Below are positions 50,791-61,461 of a DNA stretch of 64,000 nt, one piece after another. Each line of letters begins with the position of its first letter. Position 1 is the stretch's first letter. The position numbers and the translations under genes were made by a program. Under the pieces are notes generated by a model, which searched no databases, had not been told where the DNA came from, and worked only from the letters and a program-made list of their open reading frames with translations. Origin of the DNA: Monarcha castaneiventris obscurior (Eukaryota; Chordata; Aves; Passeriformes; Monarchidae); assembly GCA_026261815.1 (NCBI GenBank), contig JAMPIT010000884.1, forward strand, positions 13,591,001 through 13,655,000, written 5' to 3'.

Positions 50791-53033
50791 CTATGAATAA
50801 ATAAATAAAATAAAAATATTCAAAAAAGATCAACTGTTTTTCTTACCATAAAATTATGTGGTAAACTAGTAAACTAGTACATATGAAGCAAATTTCACAT
50901 TTCCCTGGTTAAAAAGCATCTTCACTGGAGTGAGGAAAGGCAGCCAATCTTTACACATTATACTTCAAATTTTTTCAGGTTGTCAGTTTGAAAAAGACAC
51001 TGAACAGAATTTAGATCACTCCGGAAGTATATTCCAAGTGTACAATGATGATGGCACTACATTCTCCACTGTAACAACTTAATGTGAAAAATTAACAGAA
51101 CAGAAAACCAGCCAGACCTTTGAAAAGAACTTATTTTACTGGGTATAAAATTATTTGATTCTCTTCAATTAAAGGCCAGAGTATACTGCAAGCGCTGAGC
51201 TTTAAGTTACACTGATTTCCTTGCTCCAAGCTCAAAGGTTTCAGCAGCAAAATGCTCCAACTTTGCTGAAGTTAATTGTTTGATTATCTTCTTCCGTGGG
51301 TTTTTGGTGGGGTTTTTAAAATTTTCTACATGTCCTAGAAACCAAAGAGTAACTTCAGGTTGGGGGAAGAGTTTACATTGTAATTAAGGTGTCTAACTCT
51401 TTGACACAGGTTTCAAATTGAGAAGTCCAACACTCAAAACTAAATAACTGCTCTTTCTCTGATCAAAGTCAAATGTACTTTCACAGACTTTTGCAAATTA
51501 TTTTGCTAAATCTGTATTTTGCAGATTTCAATTTGTATGAAAGTTAGCTGCAACTCAAATTCAAATTTTTGGTTAAGCTATTCATAACATGAAATGAAAT
51601 CAAGAACCTCTAACCTAGCAGGAAAAGGAGTTTCTCCACTTAAACTTTACAGATGAAGGTGGAAGAAAAAAAGAAAAAACAAGAGGGCAGAGGGGGAGGG
51701 AGAACAACCCAGCAGGCAATCCATTTATTCACTAAGTCTTATGGAACATGAAAGGTGGAAAAATATCATAGAAGTTTTTTAAATAAAGCTGAAAATCAAT
51801 TTTGGGACAACCACCATTGGGAAGACATTTTCAGTAGCAACTACATGCTCAAGATGCAAACAGCAAATAAGAAAACTTTTCACAGGCAGAGACTACTTGA
51901 AATATACAGAAAGACAACAACTCTGTAAGCTGATTTACTGGCACCAAAAATAAATTCCTGCTCTTAAATAAAAACAAAATCAATGAAACAGCCCCCACCC
52001 TCCCAACCAACTAAAAGTTATTTCCCTCTTGTAGAAGAAACAACTTAAAGACTTGTATATACTTTTCCTGAAAAATACCCTAAACATCTGGATAACCTGG
52101 AGAACCTGTAACAGTTTCTCAAGAGGACTCAGAATAGAAGTTAAATCATTACTCCCAGCACTATCTGGAAGGCTGATGAACAGCTCAGTGGAGTGGAAAG
52201 GAATCACCACGAGTGCATTCCACTTTCTGAAGAGTGAGTACCCTGACAGTGTAAGACACACTGACGGCAGGTGCCAGGACACCTTGGCATTTCCTCTGCT
52301 TAAATGCAATAATCAAGGTGAACTGAATACTCAGTAACTGAAAACTACATCATTTAGTGCATGAAATACACTCTGTCTAACCTATCTAACCGAACCAAGG
52401 TGCAACAAACAGCAATATAAAACACATTATTCCTCTGACCTGACCAATCGAATCTAAATTCCACTGGGAATGTCTTAACATTACTGAACAAACTGTCTTC
52501 TCCAATGCAGGGATTCTAATACGGAATTCATCTGTGTGAGCAAAAAACTCTTTTGACTCTGGATTAAAAAAAAATTACTCTTTTATTTATTTTTCATGTT
52601 CCCAGTGTTACATACTTCTTAATGCTTATCTTAAAATAAAACTGTCTTTAACCGTAAGTTTTTAAAAAGAGTAACTTCAGATGCTGTTATATATAGTACT
52701 ACCATCTGTCCGAAAAGGAATCAAAAACTGCCCATTTTATAAGAATATTTTAGCTTTTGTCTCTCAAGATTAATTGAAACTTGTGACAAAATGCCTTAAA
52801 AGTACAGATGCAAATTTAACTGAACTGGTATTAGAGCCCAAAGGCTTGAAAGTGAAGGTAAAAAATCAATAAACTCATTGTTTATTAATTTCTGAACTTC
52901 TAAATTACTTTTTGAAAAGCATTTTTAAAAGATTAACTCAAATATTCAAAGGCACAAAATAATTTAGTAACACTTCATTGATCCCACTGTAAATCCTTCC
53001 CCATTTAAAACATATCACTAGCAATATACTCAC
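50791..53033 (-). other. AEBP2: AEBP2 intron
   Basis: An intron with GTGAGT donor (53033) and TTCATAG acceptor (50791). It is AT-rich with no recognised mobile element. The plus-strand frame at 52053-52337 and the opposing minus-strand frame of similar size are composition-driven and lack exon features. Confidence 0.9.
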
Positions 53034-53101
53034 ATGTCCTCTGGCGTCCAATGAAGCAAGAGTTTTATTTTGCCAGAATCTTCTTTTCTTTTAGCTATTA
53101 C
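53034..53101 (-). CDS. AEBP2: AEBP2 internal exon
   Basis: A 68-base exon with acceptor TTATTATAG and donor GACAT|GTGAGT. It starts in phase 0 and encodes VIAKRKEDSGKIKLLLHWTP followed by ED and a split Ile codon. It matches AEBP2 over its whole length. The one difference I notice is Thr where I recall Met in the human sequence (HWTP against HWMP). It lies in the C-terminal SUZ12/RBBP4-binding region. Confidence 0.95.
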
Positions 53102-55838
53102 CTATAATAATCACAAAATCATAATTAAAATCAAATTCCAGATTTGCTGCTCAAAAGTTGCTGTTCATGTCCAACTAGGCAGTCATAGAAAGCAAACAGT
53201 TATACTCCTTGAATGTTGTGTGTCTGCAATAAATATGCTCTGAAGACTTAAAACCGTTTTGCAAAGAACTTAAGTCCCTTTAAGTTTTTAAGTGAAAAAC
53301 AATTCAAGCCAGAGGATGTATACTTAATACAGCTTTATTTGGAAATATTCTTACTATACTATCTACATTTCATGCACTGTCCCAGAAACAAAATGGAAAT
53401 TCAAAGGAAATGTGCATCAAAGTTGTCTCAAATCAGACATGGAGTTTTGCTGACCTCTTCTGGAAAAAGAAAACAACTTCACACTGCAAATTGGCAGGCA
53501 TCTCCCTGCTTTCATTTACTGTATTACAAAGTTTCAATATATCAAAACAACGTAACTAGTTAAAATACACATGGCCACTGAAGTGAAATGCCCAAAAAAG
53601 CTAAAATCAGAAAACAGTTTAGTGTTCAAATATTTTAGAGAATTAATTCAAGCCATTTCAAAGGTTGGGGGTGGCATGAGAAGGTAACCTATAAGTTACA
53701 TTTTTTATTCAGTGTAATATCTGTTCCTTGGGTTAACTAGATGTGCCTGGCTTTTTCCATCTAACAATTCAGAGAATACAAAGAATTTGACTCAATAAAA
53801 AAAAGCAAACAGAAAAAAAAAATCATAATCAGGTCAAAGGTGTATTCTGGATGGCAAGCACATGTCTTCAAAAAGGTTTTAGTAATGACTGCATTCTAAA
53901 TCTCTCCATATCTACAAAGAAAAGGATGTGTTAAAAAAAGTATATATAAATTAAAGGATATGCCTTTCCAGAAGAGATGAAAGGCATCTACGCTGACTGC
54001 TTAGAAAGTCTTTATATTAGAATATCTGTCCTGAAAGATACTGCATTGTGCTGGCATTTTTCTTATGCTGCATAAAACAATAAAGCCACATCATTTATGT
54101 CTGTTATCAGACAGCAAGGCAATTTCATCTTCCTATTTTCCACCGTTCAAATAAATGTCTCTGATAATTACACATTTTTTCTTCATCTGAAGGTGGACCA
54201 CATGAATGTATTATGCCATTTAGCCAGTCACCATTCAAATCCTGCATCCTCTCATCCTAATGCTCATAAGTGATGCAAAATGAGTGTTTGCATCTGAGGT
54301 ATCATTAGCTCAGTGTAACAGTGCACCATCCACAAAACTGCTCCTAGCCTACCTTTTCTTCTTAAAGCTGATTTTAGGCTGACTCTCATCAACAAAGCTG
54401 ATGTCCAGCACACGCCAGCACACCAAAATACAGCAGCCAAGTGCAGCATGGGGCTGGAATCCTAGAGCAGCTCTCCCACTGGTACAACCTCTCCCACAAC
54501 TGAGGTCTAAGCAATTTCAGATCTAATCAACCTCCTACCATCTCGAGTGACGCATGCACGGATGAGCTAAAAGGATCTTCACCACTTCCTTCAAGTTAAT
54601 TTGAAGCAGTTTTAGAGTAGATTCCTCCCTCTAATTCCACCTCGTTATGAATTATTCCAATAGCCAGAGCTGTACTTCCACAACTGAGCAGACTGCCTGG
54701 ATAACCTTTCAGATTAAGGCAAGCTGTGAACTCAAAGAGAATCGGATTTTCTCACAGCATTGTAAAATCCACGTTGGCCAGGAAAACTAGAATGAGATTT
54801 AAATACAGTAACAGCTAAACCACCTGCAATCTCCACTTGCAGCTGGTGCTCAAAGCACATAAAGTTCAGCAGAAATCATTTGGAAAAGATTTCCAATACA
54901 GACCCACAGGTATTTAGAACAATCATCAGTCTTGCAGAACAAGGTGAAATAAGTTTCATGCATACAAAATAATCTTTTATTTATGGAAAGAGACTGATAG
55001 CTCAAGAGTTTGAACCCCATACTAAAATTAAGCTGTAGCTGAACACGTCAGTCAGCACTCCTTGTTTGGACTATTCTACCAATTTAAAACCATCCCTTCC
55101 CATTTTGTCCCGTCTCCTACTTCTTTTCTTCAGCCAAGTCTCCACCTTTTACATGCCCTCACCTCCAAATATGCTTAAGAAAACCTGAGGTTATACAACT
55201 TTTTAAACTTCTGATCCTTCTACCCCAATTCAGTACTATATCCCTGCTTTGAGCTCTTCTAAATGAATACTGACATGTCTTTCCTATGCAAGTTCCCCAC
55301 TTGGTTCTTGCCCCCTTCTAGCAATTCACGGATATTTTGATGGTTAAGATTTTAAAAATAAAAAATAGGAACAGGAATACATTTATTTAGGATTATATCT
55401 TTTTAACTGGAGAAAAAAAGGGGAAAAACACATATTTCAGATCAGCATCTCTAAATATTCAATTATACACCCAAAGTATTTCTTGTGATAAATCAGCACT
55501 GTCACTCATGACCATGGAAATGCTACCAGAACTGCACTCTTATTTAGAAGAAAGAGCCACTTTTTCTCCTGCAACACAAAGTTGCTGTTAGATATTCCCC
55601 AAGTGGATCAGACAGGAAATGTTGCAGTCCATTCAATCTGTGAGCTAGAACAACTACCACCAATACATCTTAGAAGTTCATTTACTAATAGTGGACAAGA
55701 CAACAATATAAAATAGCCATTCTTGTTTATTTCTGATTAAATATCTACAGCAGGAAGAGGAAAACAGAAATCTTTCTGAAAGATTAGATTTTTCAGACAC
55801 AAAGGTAAACAAAGAGAATGCATCATATATATACTTAC
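53102..55838 (-). other. AEBP2: AEBP2 intron
   Basis: An intron with donor ACT|GTAAGT at 55838 and acceptor TATAG at 53102. It is AT-rich; no further exon, RNA gene or mobile element was recognised. Confidence 0.9.
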
Positions 55839-55963
55839 AGTACTATGAAATACAACACTGTGGCCTTTTCCTAAACTTTCTATATGTGCTGAGAGGTTAA
55901 AGCAGATGGCTCGATGTCTTATAGCATCCAGTGTTTGTGCATCAAAGAAGTCATGAGGTCTTG
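55839..55963 (-). CDS. AEBP2: AEBP2 internal exon
   Basis: A 125-base exon with acceptor TTTCCAG and donor AGTACT|GTAAGT. It completes the Pro codon split after the Lys/Arg-rich motif and encodes [19 protein letters not shown], then [19 protein letters not shown] and HST. I recognise this as the core of the AEBP2 C-terminal region, which in human PRC2 docks on SUZ12. Splice phases on both sides agree with the neighbouring exons. Confidence 0.96.
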
Positions 55964-58900
55964 CTGGAAAAAAAGGAAAAGAGATCCTTAGTGATCAACA
56001 CATTCAAAGCATTCAAACACATTCAAGCATGTAAATAGGTCTGAAGTGTCATTAGTAAATCATTTATCATTGTCAGTAGCACTACCTTGTCAGAGAGCTG
56101 CAAACATTCATTTCACTGAGAGGGAGAAATTATTCCAAGAGAAGCTCAATCCAAGTTTTGTCAAAACATACTCCCTGTGGATAAAACAGCTATTTCCAAA
56201 AGTGTGACTATGTTCACCCATTTAAGTTTCAATAATTCTGAATAGTCAGGTGAAAAATTCCACACTATTACACATTTCTTTCTGTGCACATGTTCTTTGG
56301 CTATTAGTAAACATTTTCTAGCCAGGAAGCCCCAACTGTATCACATATTACCTTTTAATTTATAATGAGTAAAGCACAACTAACATCCATCTGAGATTTT
56401 ATAGACAGTCTGAAACCAGCAGGCATTATAAAGACCTTTTGCTTTTAGAAAACAACTTTTACAGTTAAGTATTTCTTGAACAGTAAAAAGATTATTGAAT
56501 TTTGATTCAAGGCATAAAAGAAGGTCCACCAATTCTACACTAAAAGTACTGAAACTAAAAAATAACATTTACATGGTATTAGAAATATTTCACAATAAAG
56601 TTTTAAAATATACCATATAAAACTGTAACACCATTACATTAGCAAAAAAGTCTGAAGGAGAATATTCACATTTTTAAGCCTTACTTGAGAGTAGTAATTT
56701 ATGAAATAACACACTGAAATTAAAACTAAGAATAGGAATTGATATTACATTATCAACTATGTATTACCCTGAAATCTGCACAGTGATTCAAAGTTCTGCT
56801 GTCCTCATTTAAAACCGCTTCTATATTCCTGTATCCATTATTTGAAAATGAACTACAAATGCCACTTAAAGCTAGCATTTGCTACACTCCTGGGGCTGAT
56901 TGTTGGTAAGCATTCATCTGTACATTCTGTTCTGTCCCTGCTCCATCTCAGTTGGACACTGCCAATTAGGCAATCATCTCACTGCAGTGTTTTCTCGCTC
57001 TAAGTGGCAATGTAGGACCACAGCTCATGCTGCAGGTGGTCAGTGATGCAAACCTATAAATATTTGATAAATAAATATGAGGGATGAAAGGAGGGAGCAT
57101 GGAAAGAAGGCGAGAAAAAACAACCCCAAATTTTTGCTTTCAGTTTCATACAGCAAATTTCTCAAGGATTTACAGGGGAAAACATTCAGCAAACTCAAGA
57201 AGAAAGGGTGCAATTTTTCAGAAGTGTGTGAATAATTTTATTTATTCTTTACTAGGTGTAAGTGTTGTATTTTCTGTGCATCTTTACTCTGAAAATGATT
57301 CTGAGGAACTGAATTTAAGCATCTTCCTTCCTGCTTAATAATACAAGTTCCAAGTACATATCAATCCCTTAAGTCAAATAAATTAACGTTATCATACCAG
57401 TAACCAAATGAAAATCCAAGCCCTACTTAACTAACAGAGTCTTACTGTAAATTTCATGCACAGTAAGCTTCCTTATCTCTCTTATATTCCTCCTGTGAAC
57501 TCGATTATCATGCTCGTTAATAACTACAGTGTCACCTTTGCAGTGAAAAAGCAAGGGACAATATTGTATTCAAGGCAGCTTCAGAATAGCAATACTGTGA
57601 CCTATTTTAGAGGTACATGCTTTCAATATATTTGGCTCTAAATGCCACTCTACATGAACGAAGGAACACGTAAAAGGCTATCCAGAAGAGAAAGCAAGCC
57701 ACGGACTCTAATCCTGAATTATTCTACATCAAAATATCTAAGACAAATAAGATCTCTACAGCACCATGAATGTAACCAGTTAAAAGGGTGCCTGCCACCA
57801 GTAAAACAAGCTCTTATGTTAAAAGGCTGATTTTCAAACTTATAAGAACATGCATTGTTTGCAGACAGGACAAAAGAAAACACTTTAAAATGGCAAGATG
57901 TCAAAAACCCAATTAAGTAACAGTAAAAATTCTCTTTATAGTTCAAGTTAGAAGATTGTACTCTCATCACCCATAGCCACAGTAATGTCTCCTTTTTCAT
58001 TATGCATTCTCTCACAGAAGGGTGTTAGCCTTCAGATATGGAGGAAACAAATGTATAAATTTGCTGTACTTAAACTATTAAGAATTTATACGTGAGAATT
58101 TATACGCTTCAGTAACAGCAATCAATTGTCAAAAAAAAGTTAGTAGTCCATTTACACCTTTATAAAAAGCCAGGGTCTAATAAAACCATGAGGCAGAAAG
58201 AACATGCTGACAACATTTTTTTCCAGAGATAAATTGTTTTGTGGTGCAAAACTGCCAGTTTTTGTCAAATTATTATCTGCAAGTGATTTAAACAGATTGT
58301 CCACTATCAAATGGCATTTTGTTCTACATCCACATCATTAAGTCCTTGTAACCCTACTTGTAGAGAACCTGGTACATGTGTTAAACACCTCTCCTTTTGG
58401 GCTCTTAAAAATACCTAAATATAAGTCCAGGTTCTTAGCTTTATATACTCTTGACTGAAAATGCTTAATGATGTTAATTGTGTTACTTTGGCTTCTTAGA
58501 TAAGGGTTTTGCCTTCCCCCATTCTTCTTGTAAAGACAAAACCCACAAACTTGCACACTTCTTTCTTTAACTAAAACTAAGCTAAGAGACAGAAAGACAA
58601 GCAAAACTGTATCAGCCCTTTGTCACGTTCACTTCACCAACAATAATCCACACAAAGTTTGAAAGGAAAACTGCCCATACTTAGCATTTTCAGAAAATGC
58701 CATCAACTTTGGATACATTTCTGGGTCACATACCCTCTGGAGAAATACATTACAGTAGTCAGTTCCCAACTCAGTGAGAGATGATTTCTGCCTTAAGGCA
58801 AAAGTCTACAGCCAGCATTGCATTTGTCTCAAGAGGCAAGAAGATAAGAAATTGCTCAAGCAGCTGTCATTTTTCTTCCTGTGCAACACTTGATCAAGAC

Positions 58901-61274
58901 AGCAGACCATTCAAATACTACAGTCTGATTTTTAACATTCCCACAATATTTATTATTTACACTTTTTGCCATAAATTCATTCATCAATTCTGCAGCAAAT
59001 TCTTATTACAACTGCAACATCTTAGCAGGTGATTTGAAGTGTTAATTATGAAGCTCTGATTTGACATTTATAAGTCAAATAATATAATATGATGTTTATC
59101 AATTACTAATAAAATGCCAACCTGAAAAACTACTTCTGCATATAGTGGGGGGTGAAAATGAATTAAGATGCATTAAATCAGCCACCTAACAAAATCAATA
59201 TGGAGAAGCAAGCTAAGCTGCAAGTCAGGTAATACTGTAATTGCCTGGCTCTGTGGGGACCTGTGTGCCCCCACAGGTGCCTGGGCAGGTTCAGTATTCA
59301 GTCAGTGACAAAGAGTCAGGAAGGGTATTTGCTTGCATTCCGGCAGGAGGATTTATTGCATCTTCACTGTCCAAGGGTGTAGAGGCAAACACGAACAGTA
59401 TGGCTAACTCAGGGCTTTTCCCAGGGCCGGGGGAAAGGCGGGACCAGGGAGTGGGGACCAGTGGGAGAGCTCTGGGGGAGTGACCAGGCTGACTGACAAC
59501 TGCGGAATTCAAATTGGGACAGGTCATCCCAAAGAGCAATGCACCCCCCGGGGGGAGCCCCTCTGATCACCCCAACACAAAATACGTTCACTGGCCACCA
59601 CACTCAGGAATCTCTGAAAATGAAAATTTTGAAGTGACCAGTCTTAGACAACTATATTTTGAGTAACACAGTCAACAAATCGCAGTAATCCTTTAGGAAC
59701 CTGCAATTATCTCAAGCTGTCTCTCTCATTACATCTAAGACGCAAAAAGATACTGCAAAGTGAGCCCATAACCACTCACTGATCAGCCTTCCCTTCTTGA
59801 ACCTTCTCAATTACACAGATTTCCAGAGTGAAAAAGAAAGCTCTTTGAAAATCAAATTCTGAAAAGGACAGAAACAATTTTCTAATTTCTTTAAAAGCTG
59901 GATCAAAATTAGAGGAATTCTTGAAATCTCTGCTTTTAAGAAGTGTTTCACAACACAATTTGCTCATATCTATTTTAAGAACACCCAGGCATACCCAGCG
60001 GCTCAGGAAACTTTTCAGAATTTCAGGGGATACTGTAACTTCCCAGGACATGCTTGTCTGCATGCAAGGCAGAAACATGACCACTGCTTCATAAATTTCC
60101 ATAAAGTTCCTTAAAACACAGGTGAGGTATTAAGAATAAATCACAATCATGTGATAAAGAGTAATCACCTAAGACCACTAGCATGTGAATCCATTGTCAC
60201 AGTATCATTTGAATAACTGGGAACTGTATTTCTTCACAGGAAGAGAAAGATGGACATAGTTACAAGTTCTGCCACAGAAAAGCTCTGGAGAAATAAGACT
60301 GTGGACAGTACAATGTCCAGTGGTTCATAAGAAAAAGGTATCTTGTGCTACTTTCCAATACTGTAAGACAGATTTTGCACCACAAGTAAAAATTCATGTG
60401 GTTTTTTTCTTCAGCCATTGACTAACCAGCAGAAAAAAAATGTAAATTTTTTTTTTTCCATGTCTCTAAAATGCAGGTGTCACAGTAACACTTTAAAACT
60501 AGCAAATGGTCAGTTTGGTACTGGAGAGTTGCATCCAAAGTAATTATAAACCAAAGTGACGTATTTTAACAATTGCCTAATCTTTCCTTACTATTCCTTT
60601 AGATTAGAATCTCTACAGAAAGTTGACATTTAATTAGTCTAATGCTAGGACAACCCAGGAATCAAACTACCAGATCCAAATAGATTAGAAGAGGTACTAG
60701 GTAAGTGATTATTTCTTGCTGGAGGAAACAGTTTTCACTTTAAATGACAAATCACACCTCTCAGCACATTGGTTCATATAAAATTAATGAACATCAACTA
60801 TGTGGAGACAGATTAAAAAAACATAGCAAGTCAATTCTGCCCAAAATTAGATCTTGGTTATGCTCATAAAACTGTCATTAACATAATGAAATGTTGTGCT
60901 CAAAAAAGAGCTTATATAACATGCATTTATCTCTAATTTATATGAATCTGCAATGTCTGTCAGAACTTAGATCTCATCAGCACTAAGCAGAACACTTTCC
61001 AACAGTAATATAGCCAGTAAACAAAAAGCAACTCTGAAATGAAAAGCTTCTTTCAGTTGGCAACTCCAATTGTTGCTCACGGGAAATGGATCTTTTCTCC
61101 TTAACCCACACAGATTTTGCCCTGAAAAGGAACACACACAGAATCTGGAGTTGTCTTCTTCCCATCACAAGGAATGCCAACCCTACCAGAATCAAATATG
61201 CAGAGAAACCACCAGAGTGACGAGGAACTTTCAATCTAAGACAAACCTTTCAAGAACTTCTGCGAAATACTTAC
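55964..61274 (-). other. AEBP2: AEBP2 intron with an LTR insertion
   Basis: A 5.3-kb intron with donor CACTAC|GTAAGT (GT at 61274-61273) and acceptor TTTCCAG (55965-55964). It contains one solo LTR (about 59235-59605) in the sense orientation of the gene and a small tandem repeat of AGAATTTATACG near 58081-58107. No additional exon was recognised. Confidence 0.9.
59235..59605 (-). mobile_element. Solo LTR within an AEBP2 intron, gene-sense orientation
   Basis: A roughly 370-base GC-richer island with sharp edges in AT-rich intron. On the minus strand it begins near TGGTGGCCAGTGAACG, has a C/G-rich middle, then a polyadenylation signal AATAAA (59357-59352) followed by TCCTCCTGCCGGAATGC, and ends near CCCACAGAGCCAGGCA. 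This order (U3-like, AATAAA, U5-like, terminal CA) fits a retroviral LTR. I see no internal coding sequence and no unambiguous target-site duplication, so both edges are approximate. Its polyadenylation signal would be read in the same direction as AEBP2. The family is not assigned. Confidence 0.7.
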
Positions 61275-61461
61275 GTAGTGATCGTCGTCTCTTGTTCTTT
61301 AATTTTCTTCTTTTATTCATTCCAGCTTTAGATGGAGATTCCTCTTTGGCCTTTGGCTGGCTGGCAACTTTTGAAGAGTTCTGCTGGCTGAAGTGTGTGG
61401 GCACATGACGGGCAAGTCCTCCCTGAGATGCAAAGCTGGCATTGCACCCACCAACTACACA
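61275..61461 (-). CDS. AEBP2: AEBP2 exon with last zinc finger and basic motif
   Basis: A 187-base exon with acceptor TCTCACTAG and donor CACTAC|GTAAGT. It begins in frame with a C2H2 finger: C-V-V-G-G-C, 12 residues, then H-V-P-T-H (Cys-x4-Cys-x12-His-x3-His, a Gli-like spacing). A Ser/Gln/Lys-rich linker follows ([20 protein letters not shown]), then the strongly basic segment [19 protein letters not shown]2 is a nuclear PRC2 cofactor found with JARID2; its basic segment and zinc fingers contact DNA or nucleosomes. Earlier exons, coding the other two fingers and the acidic/Ser/Gly-rich N-terminus, must lie beyond position 64000. Confidence 0.96.

Noticed and set aside
52053..52337. A 94-codon plus-strand frame and a 109-codon minus-strand frame inside an AEBP2 intron
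   Set aside because: The two overlap antisense to each other, have no recognisable motifs and are not needed to continue the AEBP2 frame, which joins cleanly across this intron.
54303..54325. A TTAGCTCAGTGTAACAGT stretch resembling a tRNA or SINE promoter
   Set aside because: Only the A-box-like words match; no complementary stems or B box lie at the expected distance.
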